DNA of 62,000 bases from Hydractinia symbiolongicarpus (GCF_029227915.1 NC_079875.1:15617001-15679000); one strand, 5' to 3'. Counted from the first letter of the stretch, positions 50,201-60,929 are shown. Notes: generated by a model not told the origin, from the sequence alone. Translations and numbers: made by a program.

Positions 50201-53200
50201 GGCATATCGAGCAACTCCATAAGATAGTAAAAATACCGAGAGTATTATTAAAAAGTAAATAACATCCACTGTCTGAAAAAGAAGCAAAGTTAACTCTTTA
50301 GTAAAGAGAATTTTTTATAGTAAATACAAAAAAAATAAGAATATCTTACCATTCTTTGCACCATTACAACATATGGACCTAATGTTTTACTGATGGCGCA
50401 AATATCCAACAGGCGCACAATCCAAATCATAATGTCCAATGCGTAAACAATGTGCGCTATCTTTTTCAATCCTGAAGAAGTGGTCAAACGAAGAGCAAAT
50501 GCCAAAAAGAACACGGAGACTCCTACTATGTCAGACTTGTTCCAATGCATTGACCACCATACCTTCACTTTATGCCAAGAATGTACACAATGAGGAACAT
50601 GACACACCTTGAAATAGATAAAAAGTACATATATATATTTACCAATTATATTAAGATAACAAGTCTAATGACCCTTTTACTTAAACATGTAGCCAGGTTA
50701 CACTCTCCAAAGATCACTATGCAATGGTTGAAATGGCGTTTTTTGCATGCGTTACAGGATCCCAGAACTCAGCTTTACACAGAAGGTTGTCATATTAGAC
50801 CAGATGTAGGCAAGGAAGCCTGAAGTGAGTGGGGTTATGTCCATGAATGTAATATAAAATCTCCCTTACAATGCTTTTTACCTAACTTTAATAATAAACA
50901 ATACAATGTGGATTTAAAGAAACACAACTATCTAATTTTTTTGACATTTAAATCAACATTTATTAGAGAATTGCATTTTAATGTCTCTATATACGAAAAA
51001 ATTGTTAAAATAAGAGCTTCAGTTTGTTAGATATTCAATCTTATTGCAAATTTTACACCTACACATTGGGTTTTTTTAAAAATACACAAAGAACAAGTTT
51101 AATCTCTACAGCTAAACGTTTAAGTCCAGGCTAAGAACATTTAAAATGTTCTCGGCCACACAATCTAACTTGCACGAGTAGTTATAAAAAAAAAAACAAA
51201 AAAAAATATAGCCTGTATAAGCTTTAGAAAATTTTAGAAAAAGGAGCCATGCTGACTTTGACGAAAATTAACCAAGATTCCAACTAAATAAGCTTATAAA
51301 TCTGCTGTGAACAAATGACAAGTGGACGCGAGTGCGTCATATAGAAAGTACGTTCATAACTATTTAGAACTTTGAAATTAACCACTATGTCTTCAATAAG
51401 TTGTCCAACATTGTGCAATCAAAGCAAAAGCACTACCTGGCGAATTTCTTCAGTTCCAAGTGATATCAAAAACACTAGCACAATCCATTCCACAGTAGAT
51501 GGGCGATCTGGCAATTTCTTTGTTACAAAGTTGCAAAATAGCAACAAAAAAATCAAATAAAAAATCTAAAAAAAACATCAGCCGTTGTTAAACATAAGCT
51601 TTCAATCATGATCTTTCCACACTGTTTGAGTAGTTGTAAGTTGAAATAAAGCTTACCTTATACTCTTAACTAAGTTCATTTCAAAACCTTTGCAAGTGTT
51701 GAACAAAAAAGCATTTGTCTCAGATTCATATAGTAAAAAAGCAATTAGTAAGTAAGTAAGTAATAGCTAGTTTAAGGTCCTTAGGGCCTCCATCCATCCT
51801 TAAGTGTGGAGTCCCTTCCCTTCGACTGTAACTATGTTACATTACCGCCATAGATACATGCATAATTTCTTTAACTTGCGTGCCTACCACAGAGGTTTGC
51901 GGTCAGTAGATAACTCTAAATGGGCTCACAGCACAACATTAGTGCCAGAGTAGGGACTCAAACCTGAAACCTTATAATCACAACCGGATGCACTACCACT
52001 ACAACATCTCCACCTAATGTTATGTTTTTCCCTACTTAGACCGCTTTTCACATTATCACAAAACTTTCAATGTAGGAATCTAAAGGTGAATTCTTTTTAC
52101 GGAAGACACTATTATAAGTAACAACCTTTATGATGAGTTTGCTCAAAATGCAGTCCATAAAGTTAAACTTTACAATGACAAAAAATCAGTAAATTAGAAT
52201 TTGATTAATAAACACAAACAGGATTACTTACAAAATTCAGCCAAAAGCTTGTGACAGGTGCGGCATAAAATTCAGAAATCATTTTAATTTTTTCACGCAG
52301 AGATTTGCCTTGTTGTTGTGTTATTGATATTTGGTCGTGAAATTGGCTAAAAGCAAAATAATTGTTTTACATAGAAAAGAAAACTGCAGACCAGTCTTGC
52401 TGTCTAGTGTTCTGCACGCTATAAACAAAACAAAACTGTCAAGAAATATTGTATGTGCAGAGAAATTTTGATTTAGATTTAATATGCTTTCAAAAGAAAT
52501 AACGTAATACAAAATATATATTAGCAAGTGTCACAATTACCTGTATATTTTAAAAAAAATTGGGGCAATCCAATATAATAATGAAAAAAAGCCCAAATAA
52601 ACATATCCTTTACATCCAGTCACAGTCTTTAATAAGCGTGTAACATGCTTTACTTTGCACTTCATGTCTGAGTGCGATACTCTGCAAATTCGAAAAAGTT
52701 TAAACATCTTATTCAGAACAAGAATTTCAAGTCGCACAATTCCAAACAAAGATAAATGCATAATATATGGTTTGATAATTTTTAGTGTATATAGATTACC
52801 ATGAATGTAAAGTAAGGTTTCCTCTGCCAAATTAGTCCACATTTTCTTACTACATCACTAGACATTTGGAGGTTGGAGCGATTTTAAAGCATTGAAGGTG
52901 GAAATGGGTCCTTTTTTTATAATGAAAGTAATCAGCACTTCATGAAACAAGTACCTACAAATAGCTACAAATAATTATTTGGCTATGTTGCAGAAACATC
53001 CTAATATCATTTTAATGTAGGAAACCCTTTTAACTAGTTGTTAACCGATGGATTTTTCAATAGGATGTTACCAAAAATACATATTTTTAGCATTGGTCTT
53101 ATGCATACTTGTTTAAAGTAATGAACTTCTCTTACAGAGATTGGTCCAAAATAAGGCTACAATACAAATGACAGATATTATTTTTATAGAGACAAAAATG

Positions 53201-56200
53201 TTAGCCCGTGGAAATTCGCTTGGCCATGTACCACTTTTTGTGCTTTCTTGTTCACCTGCTAGCACGAAGTAATTAAATTACGCTGCAGGTTTTGAAATAA
53301 AGCTGTGCAGAACTTTTTGGAACTGACAGAATAAGGTTATTATTACAGAGGAGTTCATTCTCAACTGTGGCTGTGACATGGTCCAGCATGTTTTGCGTAT
53401 TCTACAGCTTTTGGTGTGGAGTGGATTCAGACAGTATATTAGAAGTAATCCATGTCAGTCTGTGGCAACCATACAAATTAAAGTAATGCTAGCCTTGGAA
53501 TGTAACAGAGTTCGCGAGAAAAAGGCAGAAATGGGTGGAATTCTCAATAAGTACAACCTTCTGATAGTTTACTTAATTACTGTTCACTTATCTGTAAAAA
53601 ATTTAAAAAAATACTCGACTTCTTAATATATTTAATTTCACAATAATTCAGACTGGAATTATAAAAATAACAAAATTGGGTCATAGTAATTTTCTGTAAA
53701 ATACTGATAAATTCTTCTTTGGTCCTGGTCCCTAGTTATTCACATAGGAAATGATGCCAGTTATTTCCACTTGGTAGCCTCGAAACTAAAAGTGCACTGA
53801 AATGACTTCACTAACATTATAATAACATTATAATTGACGTAAACCTTTGTAATTACGCAAAGGTTAAAAACCGATAAAGAAATTAGACTTATTTTTTTGA
53901 ATTGGCACATTCTTTAAGGAGGGAAAAACATCCCCTTTAGAAAGCTGAATTTGACCTGGATGGGTCACAGACGTTATGTATTAATATGAGATTTTAGAAA
54001 ATGCATTTTTTAAAGAAGATATTATAAGAAACATACTTTTCTTTGCTTGATGGATGGTATTTAACAATATGAGATACTGCAGGAAAACAAATCATTCCTG
54101 ACCACACCTAGAAATGTTCACGAAAACATGTTTAGGTTCTATAATATCAGGTACGAATTAAAAAAACATGGGGAACACAGCATTGCGCACTAGGCCAATT
54201 ACTTAGTGCAGCCAAACTGTATTGAATTGGCCTTTATTACAAGTACAATTTGTCACAGTGGACCCAACATTTTATTTACAGGGCAAAAAAATGAAAAATT
54301 TGAAATTAATTAATTAATTTAAAGATTTATCGAGGGCAACAATGGATTGAGAAATTAGTCAGGTAAGCCATTTTGCACATCCAGGTGGAGCACCTATTAG
54401 TATACTGTGCTCCATATGAAGTGGAGTGTTTACAGCAGCACACTCTTTCAAGAATAATTTCTTGTATAAAAAATAACGACCCTGAAACTCAGTGCTTATA
54501 ATAAATTATTTCTTTACCGTCAGTTAAGAATTCAAAAAAACAGTTGAGTCAATTTATACGGCAGTAAGAAAATATTGAAGATTAATATTGTAAAAAAACG
54601 AGGGCTTTTAATCTATATATAAATGCATTTCAACAACAAGATCTTTATAATTGAAATTTGCAACTAATTGTGGGACAAAAGATTATCTAAATGCATTTCA
54701 AAATTACAAAAACTTAAATGGTATTGAAAACGAGAAATTCTAATTAAAAAATAGGAGCACTTTTGCAAATCGCACGACACAGATATTTTACAAGGCCTTA
54801 ATTGCCAATTATTTCAGAACCTATTTCCCCTTCTTTCCTAAAATTCATAATAAACCTAGTAAAAAAATATTTGTAGAGATTTTCATTTATCACATCTAAT
54901 GTTTAGTTGTCTTCTCGAATGTGATTTCTTATGCTTTGGCTAATTTTACCTCATTTTAAAATAAAAATGGGAAAGTTGTCAAGTCTTTTTTAAAGTATTT
55001 TCAATATGTCAACTGTGAATGATTCTCTCTTTTACCATATCTGAATACAAAATTGATGTGCATAAATATGGTCGTTTTGATGTGAAAGTGGATAGTTAAA
55101 ATAAGGAATATAACTTCATCATTGGCAAACAAACAGTAGTATCCTACTGTTTGTTTGCCAATGATTAAATTAATATTCCTTACTTTGGAATATTTTTTTA
55201 ATTCTTACTTGCATTGTTTCATTGTTTCCACGAAATGACAAATAACCCTTCCATCTTTTTGACAAGACTTCTTGACATGCATAGTGAGCAATAAATTCTT
55301 CTAGTTGAGATGATGCTGCAAGGCTCATACAGTCTTGTTTTCCCCATCTTTTTAACTGATATTGCAAAAGAGTTTCTGTAGCAACTTTATCTTTTAATGC
55401 ACATTCCTCAAGCAACGCCACTGCTAATTTACCAAACTCTCTGAAAGAAAAATTGGATATCAACTAACTTTATCAATATTATTATTGCAGGATAAACTGA
55501 TTTTCTTAAACTTAAAATGTTATTTCTAGGGGGTAATAAACCTAGAGAAAAGTTTATAGTTTAAATATTTATTTCTCAGTATAAAGCATACCCATGATAG
55601 GTGGTTTAATATGTTGACAAACATGAAGCAAAAAAAATTAATATTCATCTGAGAAAACAATGGCAGTTAGTGCTGATGGTAAATCGTGGTTTAGGTGGTG
55701 TAATCCATCACTTTCAGTGTTAAATGCTTTGTGATTACTAGAAAAACTTTCGTGCCTCCCAAGACAAAATATTTCAGTTCCAAATGGTGTTGCACAAGCA
55801 GTCAGAAAGTGTTGCACAAGCAGTCAGAAAGTGTTGCACAAGCAGTCAGAAAGTTTCCTTACCAGTGTGCCCTGCAAAGTGAAGTCATGAGAGTATTATA
55901 GTTTAATAATAAGTTTCACAATACCATCTTTTTTTAATTTAAAAACTTTAGTGTTCATGCTCTCCAATTCCTCCTTCCTTGCAGGGATAAGTACCACATA
56001 AAATTTATACATAACACTGACTTTTGTATTGGAAACTTTTTTCACTTAATCTACGTATATGACCCATGAGGTTAATAATAAAAAACCCATTTATTTAGCT
56101 ATTTAAGCAGCAAAAGTTGTAGTTTGCCTCTATTTTGCAATTGGTAATCATGGCAACCAATTGTTCCACTTTTTAATTCTAGTTTTTTTATCAATTTGAA

Positions 56201-57355
56201 AAGTACCTTGCTAATAATTCGCATCTGTTTCTACACTTGCTGATAATTAATTTTATTTTTTCCAGATATATAGTTTGAGACTGCCTCTGCATGGATTTTT
56301 ATTCTAATCAACGTTTATATGATTTTGCCACATGTATTTTTATTTCACTAAAAACAACAAAAATCCCCATCAAATAATGCCATTGTATAGTTCTTTTCTA
56401 GGAGGTCTGCATGAAAGATAAATCAGAGAAAATCAATTTGTTATTAGATATTGTTATCCGTCTGGATTTTATAAAAGGACAATACAGGTTTTTATGCATT
56501 CTGGTTGGCTTAGGGCTGTCAATTACGGGCCTATTTTTTTAGCATAACTATCCACGTGTTCACCCGTCCTTTATTTAACCACAATTCGTATGTCTTGCTA
56601 CTGCGGTTACCATTTTGCGCGACAGACAGATGTATACGGGTATTATAATATAGATAGATAGAAAAAAAAATTACTCAGCATTTGCGATCCAAGAATTAAT
56701 AACTGCTTCTTCCACTAAATGATGATATTTTTTGTACTTTTCAGCTAGTCGGATATACAGCTTTCTCGCAACCAGTGCCTTTGCTAGTGATTCGTCATCT
56801 AGACGCCATAATAACAATGCCAGTTCATGAAAATTGCGATACACAGCCCAGATAAATAATTCGTTGAACGGGTGAGCAAAGGTTTTCTGTGAAAGTAAAT
56901 ATTTACAAAATTATTACAACATAAAAACAAGATGAGGTCCTGTTTGACTAGTGTTTTATCTATTCCTTACTGCTATTTGTTTCATGCGACAAGAGTGCCC
57001 AGAAATCCAGAATGAACTAATATGAGTGTGAAAATAAGTTCCACAATACCATCTTTTTTTAAGTTTATTTAAAAACTTTAGTTCTACGTTTGGCCTCACA
57101 AACAATTAGTTTTTTTAAGGTATACTCAAATAAACATGTTAGCTTAAATGCTACAATTAAAAGTTTAAACTAAAAAAAAATCAAAAATTGCAAACTTTTT
57201 CCAGTTCAAAATGTTAAAACAAGCATTACCTTAAAGGTATATTCGTTTTTATAATGTGGCACAACATCCATTCCTATCAACTTTAATAATCCACCATGAA
57301 CACATTTCAGTTTTAACCCCCTTGTGTTTCTTTCTCTTCTCTGCATGATCTGGCT
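38110..57355 (-). CDS. TRPM2: TRPM2-like cation channel with C-terminal NUDT9-H domain (20 exons; N-terminus missing)
   Basis: Exons: 57355-57230, 56886-56675, 55440-55209, 52681-52541, 52346-52232, 51565-51437, 50607-50350, 50272-50095, 49123-48991, 48724-48522, 48067-47950, 47746-47476, 41261-41076, 40767-40685, 40508-40410, 40236-40150, 40003-39913, 39078-38923, 38477-38361 and 38247-38110. They give about 1024 codons; human TRPM2 has about 1500 residues, so the missing part is roughly MHR1-3, probably right of the window. All phases agree except between 55209 and 52681, where a small exon is probably missing. Order: MHR4, S1-S6 with pore, TRP helix, coiled coil, NUDT9-H. Family knowledge: TRPM2 is a Ca-permeable plasma-membrane channel gated by ADP-ribose and Ca. 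The stop is TGA at 38110-38112. Two mobile elements sit in the 47475-41262 intron. Confidence 0.93.
41464..41700. repeat. Left terminal and sub-terminal repeats of the Tigger element
   Basis: Five or more copies of a taaagcggaca motif (or taaggcggaca) stand in direct orientation after the terminal repeat. Such sub-terminal copies are candidate transposase-binding sites (inference from CENP-B/pogo DNA binding). Confidence 0.8.
41723..42301 (-). CDS. HIRAN-domain protein encoded by the Tigger element
   Basis: 192 residues, intact. Core HIRAN features run from about 70 to 165: [29 protein letters not shown] (99-108), [10 protein letters not shown] (114-123), CKVTGKR and [11 protein letters not shown]. 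This matches the xPxDxxAVxV...VGHxP pattern of the family. Residues 25-65 are charged and helical-looking. HIRAN domains bind single-stranded 3' DNA ends in HLTF and act at stalled forks; the function here is unknown. The gene is divergent from the transposase: its first ATG (42301) is only 5 bases from the transposase ATG, so a shared promoter must lie within 5' coding or UTR sequence. Met20 (42244) is a plausible true start that would leave more room. It lies wholly inside the transposon termini. Confidence 0.85.
   Translation of the reverse strand: MCIRNSKFEILSSLKFYAAMSSRFECYFKVKEAEENTDMSNVQLNEMLLKNIDQQIEIILIKQKEYRFDSFIRGYHAYMDIWSPKVGEENFCLKAEEDNEHDKFAVAVTDDDKVVGHVPKNLSKLFNKFMSLPNCTIGCKVTGKRVNRGAGYGLEIPAQYQLIGVEKAVEWAEKNIRKVLDSVNNKTQRCTK
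42307..43911 (+). CDS. Tigger/pogo transposase, intact, 534 residues
   Basis: DDE transposase that would cut at the terminal repeats and insert at TA in the nucleus. Domain order: an N-terminal helix-turn-helix (about 15-61, [20 protein letters not shown]), a CENP-B/Tc5-type HTH (about 80-148, ending in DGWLDRWK), then the RNase-H-like core with catalytic Asp182 (IWNMDESG), Asp290 ([12 protein letters not shown]) and Asp323 ([15 protein letters not shown]). An acidic region (about 395-482) and a coiled helix follow. The last residues are QSSIKDYFK, whose Q526-xx-I-xx-Y-F533 fits a PIP-box for PCNA binding; Drosophila pogo transposase is reported to bind PCNA through such a motif. No stop or frameshift was found and the length is typical, so it may be active. 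Start Met1 or Met3. Confidence 0.95.
   Translation: MAMSKQQLAGNLAKKTLSLDDKIKFLDFAKKNPELGCRKLADIYKIGKTAAANILRDEKKIREQHEIFREKTKKRNRHGKYHKINEILFEWYKRCCASNIYPNGVMLKEEALEIKEKLQNSDFDNFSASDGWLDRWKTTYSVKERRIVGEAGDVSTETVTSWMERIKELVEGYSLENIWNMDESGCFFKALPAKGLVEKGKQAKGGKKSKLRLTVAFFVNAAEKIDQPVVIWKSKVPRCFKKLKDPSRPANVHYFSNPKSWMTSQVMETVLARFNRKLLFEDRKVILFLDNATCHPESMIGQFSQIKIIFLPKNTTSRLQPLDAGIIQNFKVKYRKRLVKYVLARIQENKSATEIIKSVDILMAIQWVQDAWKEVTNLTIKNCFEKCGVVQGESELMEDQEDDLEFEALVKELTEDMSAAEYIDFDADVPASEPRINELEINWRHQIREASINAIENPEMACQVEEISEDDDESEDVVEEEMLGFTELITMLDKIKRSTIFDDTCQEMLSTITKKIEELQLQNRKQSSIKDYFK
44100..44280. repeat. Right terminal and sub-terminal repeats of the Tigger element
   Basis: ctataaagcggaca and ctctaaagcggaca followed by tttttgcaccaatggtgtcc, then the inverted terminal repeat ending at 44280. 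Confidence 0.8.
44283..45654. other. Intron sequence, partly retroelement 3' region
   Basis: No exon is seen. The segment at about 45520-45654 (gttacagggcctcaacac... ttacacaggacgttgtca) resembles 50745-50825 (gttacaggatcccagaac... ttacacagaaggttgtca), so both probably come from one retroelement family, perhaps the 3' tail of the USP-bearing element. Confidence 0.45.
45655..46708 (-). pseudogene. Ubiquitin-specific protease domain, retroelement-associated, broken
   Basis: On the minus strand a USP domain is readable from Cys box to His box. The Cys box is [18 protein letters not shown] (about 46690-46630), then [19 protein letters not shown], the zinc-finger pairs CNTC and CPQC, then [11 protein letters not shown], the His box [14 protein letters not shown] and CNDKAISKV. 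All catalytic landmarks remain. There is a frameshift near 46612-46620 and one in-frame TAA at 46183-46185 (after the QESTR block). Between that stop and 46149 the frame stays open, so only two lesions break it. The strand and spacing (about 130 bp) follow the RT-like fragment at 46738-47058. USPs cleave ubiquitin from proteins; this copy cannot make a full enzyme as read. Confidence 0.8.
46738..47058 (-). pseudogene. Retroelement reverse-transcriptase C-terminal fragment
   Basis: An open frame of about 106 residues contains [18 protein letters not shown], then [11 protein letters not shown] and SFCVWSQDS, a block found in the C-terminal part of some metazoan retroelement polyproteins. It is followed by a basic, Pro-rich linker ([20 protein letters not shown]). 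The Cys box of the USP follows directly, so the two were probably one polyprotein or adjacent genes of one element. No upstream palm domain was found between 47060 and the 47476 exon, so the element is 5' truncated. Identification is by remembered pattern only. Confidence 0.55.
47476..52346 (-). CDS. TRPM2: TRPM2-like gene: S1-S6, TRP helix and coiled-coil exons
   Basis: Eight exons. S1 enters at [15 protein letters not shown]2 follows [20 protein letters not shown]; the 50607-50350 exon gives the S2-S4 region ([48 protein letters not shown]). S5 and pore: [20 protein letters not shown] then [14 protein letters not shown], with YGEV at the filter position. S6: [20 protein letters not shown]. 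The TRP helix with [20 protein letters not shown] identifies TRPM unambiguously. The last two exons (48067-47950 and 47746-47476) encode a charged coiled coil ([40 protein letters not shown]), the tetramerisation helix of the family, followed by a basic linker to NUDT9-H. Confidence 0.93.
50690..50830 (+). repeat. Retroelement 3'-region fragment
   Basis: Similar to 45520-45654 (see that entry). It lies in the TRPM2-like intron next to the 50607 exon. Confidence 0.4.
51747..52015 (-). repeat. tRNA-derived SINE with (TTAC)n tail
   Basis: Read on the minus strand, the head is ggagatgttgtagtggtagt with an A-box-like tagtggtagtgc and a B-box-like ggtttgagtccc. A body of about 170 bp follows and a ttacttacttac tail (plus gtaagtaagtaagtaa at 51748-51763). 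It lies in the TRPM2-like intron between the 52232 and 51565 borders. It differs from the 12.7-kb SINE in body and tail. Confidence 0.75.
52541..57355 (-). CDS. TRPM2: TRPM2-like gene: cytosolic MHR4 and pre-S1 exons
   Basis: The 56886-56675 exon reads [20 protein letters not shown] then [16 protein letters not shown], and the 55440-55209 exon reads [20 protein letters not shown] then [19 protein letters not shown]. Both are the conserved last TRPM homology region. The 52681-52541 exon encodes the hydrophobic pre-S1 segment ([19 protein letters not shown]) and ends in phase 2, matching the S1 exon. The first exon (57355-57230, [21 protein letters not shown]) is plausible, but its acceptor coincides with the end of a LINE fragment at 57356, so its 5' border is the least certain. 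Confidence 0.85.
53198..53290 (+). repeat. Partial copy of the hairpin-headed dispersed repeat
   Basis: Starts with ttagcccgtggaaattcgc, then diverges before a recognisable cagacag tract. Confidence 0.4.
55103..55181. repeat. Short foldback element next to a TRPM2 exon
   Basis: cattggcaaacaaacagtag (about 55120-55139) is inverted at about 55144-55163, with outer arms aaggaatat pairing too. The spacer is only a few bases. It lies 27 bases from the donor of the 55440-55209 exon. Confidence 0.85.
55788..55854. repeat. 22-bp tandem repeat, 3 copies
   Basis: ttgcacaagcagtcagaaag followed by tg is repeated three times without change. Confidence 0.95.
55900..57100. repeat. Duplicated intronic segment
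   Basis: cacaataccatctttttttaa followed by aaaaactttagt occurs at about 55917-55951 and again at about 57041-57082. The copies flank the 56886-56675 exon. Confidence 0.6.
56541..56655 (+). repeat. Copy of the hairpin-headed dispersed repeat
   Basis: ccacgtgttcacccgtcctt head, then ccattttgcgcgacagacag and tattataatatagatagata tail. It ends about 20 bases before the TRPM2 exon border at 56675. Confidence 0.7.
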
Positions 57356-58367
57356 CTAAAATCGGATAGCATTACACCTGCATATAAAGTGCCAAATTGT
57401 CTTGCTACAATCACTTCCTTCAGCTTCCAGACGGGGCCTGTACTTTCCCCTGGCTTCTTTAACACTCTTCAAGATAATATCACAAACCAGCAACCTATGC
57501 TGGGAAACACACCCTTCCCCTGATATAACTTTCACGTCCTTCACACTCTCTTGTCTGACTTTCTAACCAGGAAGTAATCTATCTGTGTCTTACAACCACA
57601 TGACTCATATGTTATCAGCCTACTCTATCTCTTACTGAATTATGTGTTGCAAACCACCATGTCGGCTGCCATTCCAAACTCAAGCAATCTCTCCCCTTCC
57701 TTAATTCTGCTCCCAAATCCATAGCCTCCATGCACACCTCTATAACCTTCAGATGACTTTCCAACATGACCATTAAAGTCGCCGCCCACCATGACAAGTT
57801 CAGATGTGACTGCTATTAACTCATCATAAAACTTATCTTTATCTTCCTCACTGAGTCCACACTGTGGAGCATAAACTGACAAAAAGTGACAATCCTATTA
57901 CCTATCAAAAACTTTATCACTATAATACGACTATTAACATGCATAACATCTATTACTTTTTCTTCCCATTTCTCTGCAACGAATATGCCAACTCCTCCAT
58001 ATCCATCACTATTACCAATCCAAAAAAGCTTATACCTTGCCCTCCTACCTTCCACAAATCTCACTGAAGCTCCTCTCCACCTGACTTCCTGAACACAACA
58101 CATATCAACAGATCTACGTTCTAACATTTCAACTATTTCACCTGCTCTACCTCTCAGAGTACCAACATTTACACTAGCCATCCTCAACCTAGTGTTATCT
58201 ACCTTGTGATGTGATAGCTGGGTAACGGTCTTACGATGCTCACACCTGACATCTGTCCTACCGTGCGCGACACCTAAACTCCTTAGAGTTCCAGCCCCGT
58301 TTACGCAGTTTGTCTGATCAACTATTCTTGCGGCCATTAATAAAGAGTTTTGGCAGAAATAACGCAT
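57356..58367 (-). pseudogene. Non-LTR retrotransposon endonuclease fragment (APE type)
   Basis: In pieces on the minus strand: RMASVNVGTLRGRAGEIVEM, MCCVQEVRWRGASV, NSDGYGGVGIFVAEKW, then in another frame SVYAPQCGLSEEDKDKFYDE, VMVGGDFNGHVG and MVVCNT, then (third piece) QIDYFLV and SQHRLLVCDI. These are the NVGTLR, QEVRW, GGDFN and SQHRLL motifs of apurinic-type LINE endonucleases, close in style to RTE/CFDP2-like proteins. A frameshift lies in a T run near 57890, and further stops and shifts follow 57640. No reverse transcriptase follows; the fragment ends where the TRPM2 exon begins. Confidence 0.88.
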
Positions 58368-60929
58368 CTAAAATATGTACATCTTATAAGTGATTATGTT
58401 GAAAACCCTTGGTATTTTACTCTCAAATGTCAAAAAGGAGGCCTGCAAGAGTTAGCACAGATCAACAAAAATAAATTTTTTACACATTTTAAATATTGTC
58501 TTTCCCTTAGAAGCTTATACAAAAATACGAAAAAGCCATAGTTTGGAAAACATCAAATTTAAATCTAGAAAAATCAGTCATTTTTGTTGGATACTATCCT
58601 CTCCCACAAAAATTTACACAAAATGTAAAAATCAACTAATTAAAAACACAAAAATTTTCCTTTTTAGTTCCGTACTGCCCCTTTTCCAACAATTTTAAAC
58701 CTAAATGTCAAAAAATCAATGAGCAAAGAATAAACTTGAATTAACAAAGATTATTATTATTCGTAAACAAAAGTTTACACAAAATGTAAAACAGATTGGT
58801 TTTTGAGAAACACATCTAAATCAACAAAAATTAATTTCATTCAGCATGTCGTATATTACCATTACCCAGCAAAAAGGTTATGAAACACATCAAAATTTAG
58901 AAAAATCAGTCATTTCAGGGCATACAATCATCTCCCATTAAATTACAAAATCAGAAACAAAACAATAATAAATAACTTAACACACACATTTTAAATTCTA
59001 TAAAATTCGTTCCACTTGTCATATTACATGTGATCCCCCCTGTTAGGTGCACAGGTAATGTGAAAAAAATTATAGATGAATTTCAGCGTGACGTCATTAG
59101 TTTACTTTTTAGCGGTAAGCTTCTTGGCTCTGGCTTTTGGGTGGCAGGGAAAAAGATGCAAGGATTTGGTGAAGAAAGGTCTTTTACTGTGGATTTCTTC
59201 TAATGGAGACATCGTTGAGGTTATAATCTATTATCGAGTGTAAGTTGATGGCTTCTGATTTATTTGAATTCATTAAGAATGCCTCGTTTGAAGAAATGAA
59301 CTGATAATTACTTTGCTTCACCTAGCAACCCAATCTTTTTCCCTGCCACGCAAATGTAAAAGCGAAAGAGCTTAACTAAAACTAAAGCTAGCTATTTATG
59401 CTTAGTAAACACATATAAAGAGAAGCAATAGTAACGTAAAATTAGTAACATTACAGTTCAACAAACCAAAGTTTTCCGTTTTTTAGTCAGCCAACAGCTT
59501 TATGTATAGCATTTTGAATTTTAGGACAATACATCAGTTACGCGCCAGGGCACATGAATTATGCAACAAAACGTAAACAAATATGGCTACATACGCGTTA
59601 AAATATAAAAAAATGTGGCTTTTCCTGGGAAATGCGAGTCTGCTTGATCCACTGACATAAAAACCAAATGTTTAAAATATCAAAGTTCTTACTATTTGTG
59701 ATTTCAAATCCACTTTAAACTCTAGCCTTTGTTTTCTACTTCTAACTTTACTTCACATCTAGCTCCACTTCTCACTTCACTTTTTTACTTCTTCAGTTTT
59801 AAACCACTTTTCCCCCTTTTTTTCAAGGTAAAGGGATCGTTCTTCTGTCCTTTTTTTTGGTGGCCTTTATTTTTTACTTCTAAATTTACTTTACTTCTAG
59901 CTCCACGTAGCCCAACTTTCACTTCCAACTTCACTTTTCTACTTCTTCACTTGGACTTTTTTCTTTTAAATATGCTTTTTTGAACCATTTATTTTACTTT
60001 TTTTAAGATTGTTCTTTTGTGGGGTTTTTTTGGTGGCGAAAGGACACCATTTTTTGAAAGTTAACCGTTAAATTTATCTCAGCAAATCAAATTGAGTTAT
60101 TTTCATCGCGCGATGTAAACAAAGTGAACCCGCTAGCAAAATGGACATAATTTTTTTTCGGCGATTACAAAGAGAATTTCGGCAACATTAAAGGAAAATG
60201 GCGATATCAACTTCGCCTGTCACAGACAGACGGACACACTTAGCGTATTATTATATAGATTTTAAATATTTTATAATTTATTTCATCATAATAGAAAATT
60301 TATTTATCACGTATTTTTTAAATTTATTTATTTATTAATTTATTTATTTATTTGAAAATACGTGTTAAATTTATTTAACACGTATTTTCAAAAAAAAATG
60401 TCACGATATACTGAGTGTGTGGCAACAGAGAATACCATACCCTTAAAAAAATTTAATGGAATAGCATTACTTACATTAATGTCTTCAATTATACTCCCCT
60501 TGTTGTTTTTAACAAATATAAATTTGCTGACACTTTCAACTGGTACAAATGTCTAAGATAAATATAAAGCATGTTAAATAGTACATTAAGTAACTAAATA
60601 ATGAAATAAAGTACATTATTATTATTTATTATTATTATTAAACAATATTTTTACAGGATTTTTTACACTTCAGTAAAATGAACTACTGCTATCATCGTGT
60701 GTCCTGTCAGTAAAAATATATGAAAGAAAAAAAATATAAGCAAAAACTATTATCTACTAAATAACCACTCATGAGTTAGCTAAGAAATTAATATAAAACG
60801 CATGTACGTACCAAGAAAAAAGAAAAAGAGAAAAAAGAAAAATGTGAAACTAGAATGCGCAAAAGTTAGAAACAGAAGCTACTTAAATAATTACTAAAAA
60901 CATATAAAACATATTTTAAAAGCGAATAT
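58368..60929. other. Intron or 5' region of the TRPM2-like gene, no firm exon
   Basis: A minus-strand segment near 60456-60554 has an acceptor (cttag) and donor (gtaagt), is open throughout (TFVPVESVSKFIFVKNNKGS) and could be an exon of TRPM2 or another gene. A pyrimidine-rich direct duplication (ctagctccac, cttcactttt, ggtggc) spans about 59728-60040. A hairpin (aaaatacgtgttaaa inverted as tttaacacgtatttt) lies at about 60354-60391. A hairpin-headed repeat copy lies at about 60130-60262. Confidence 0.4.
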
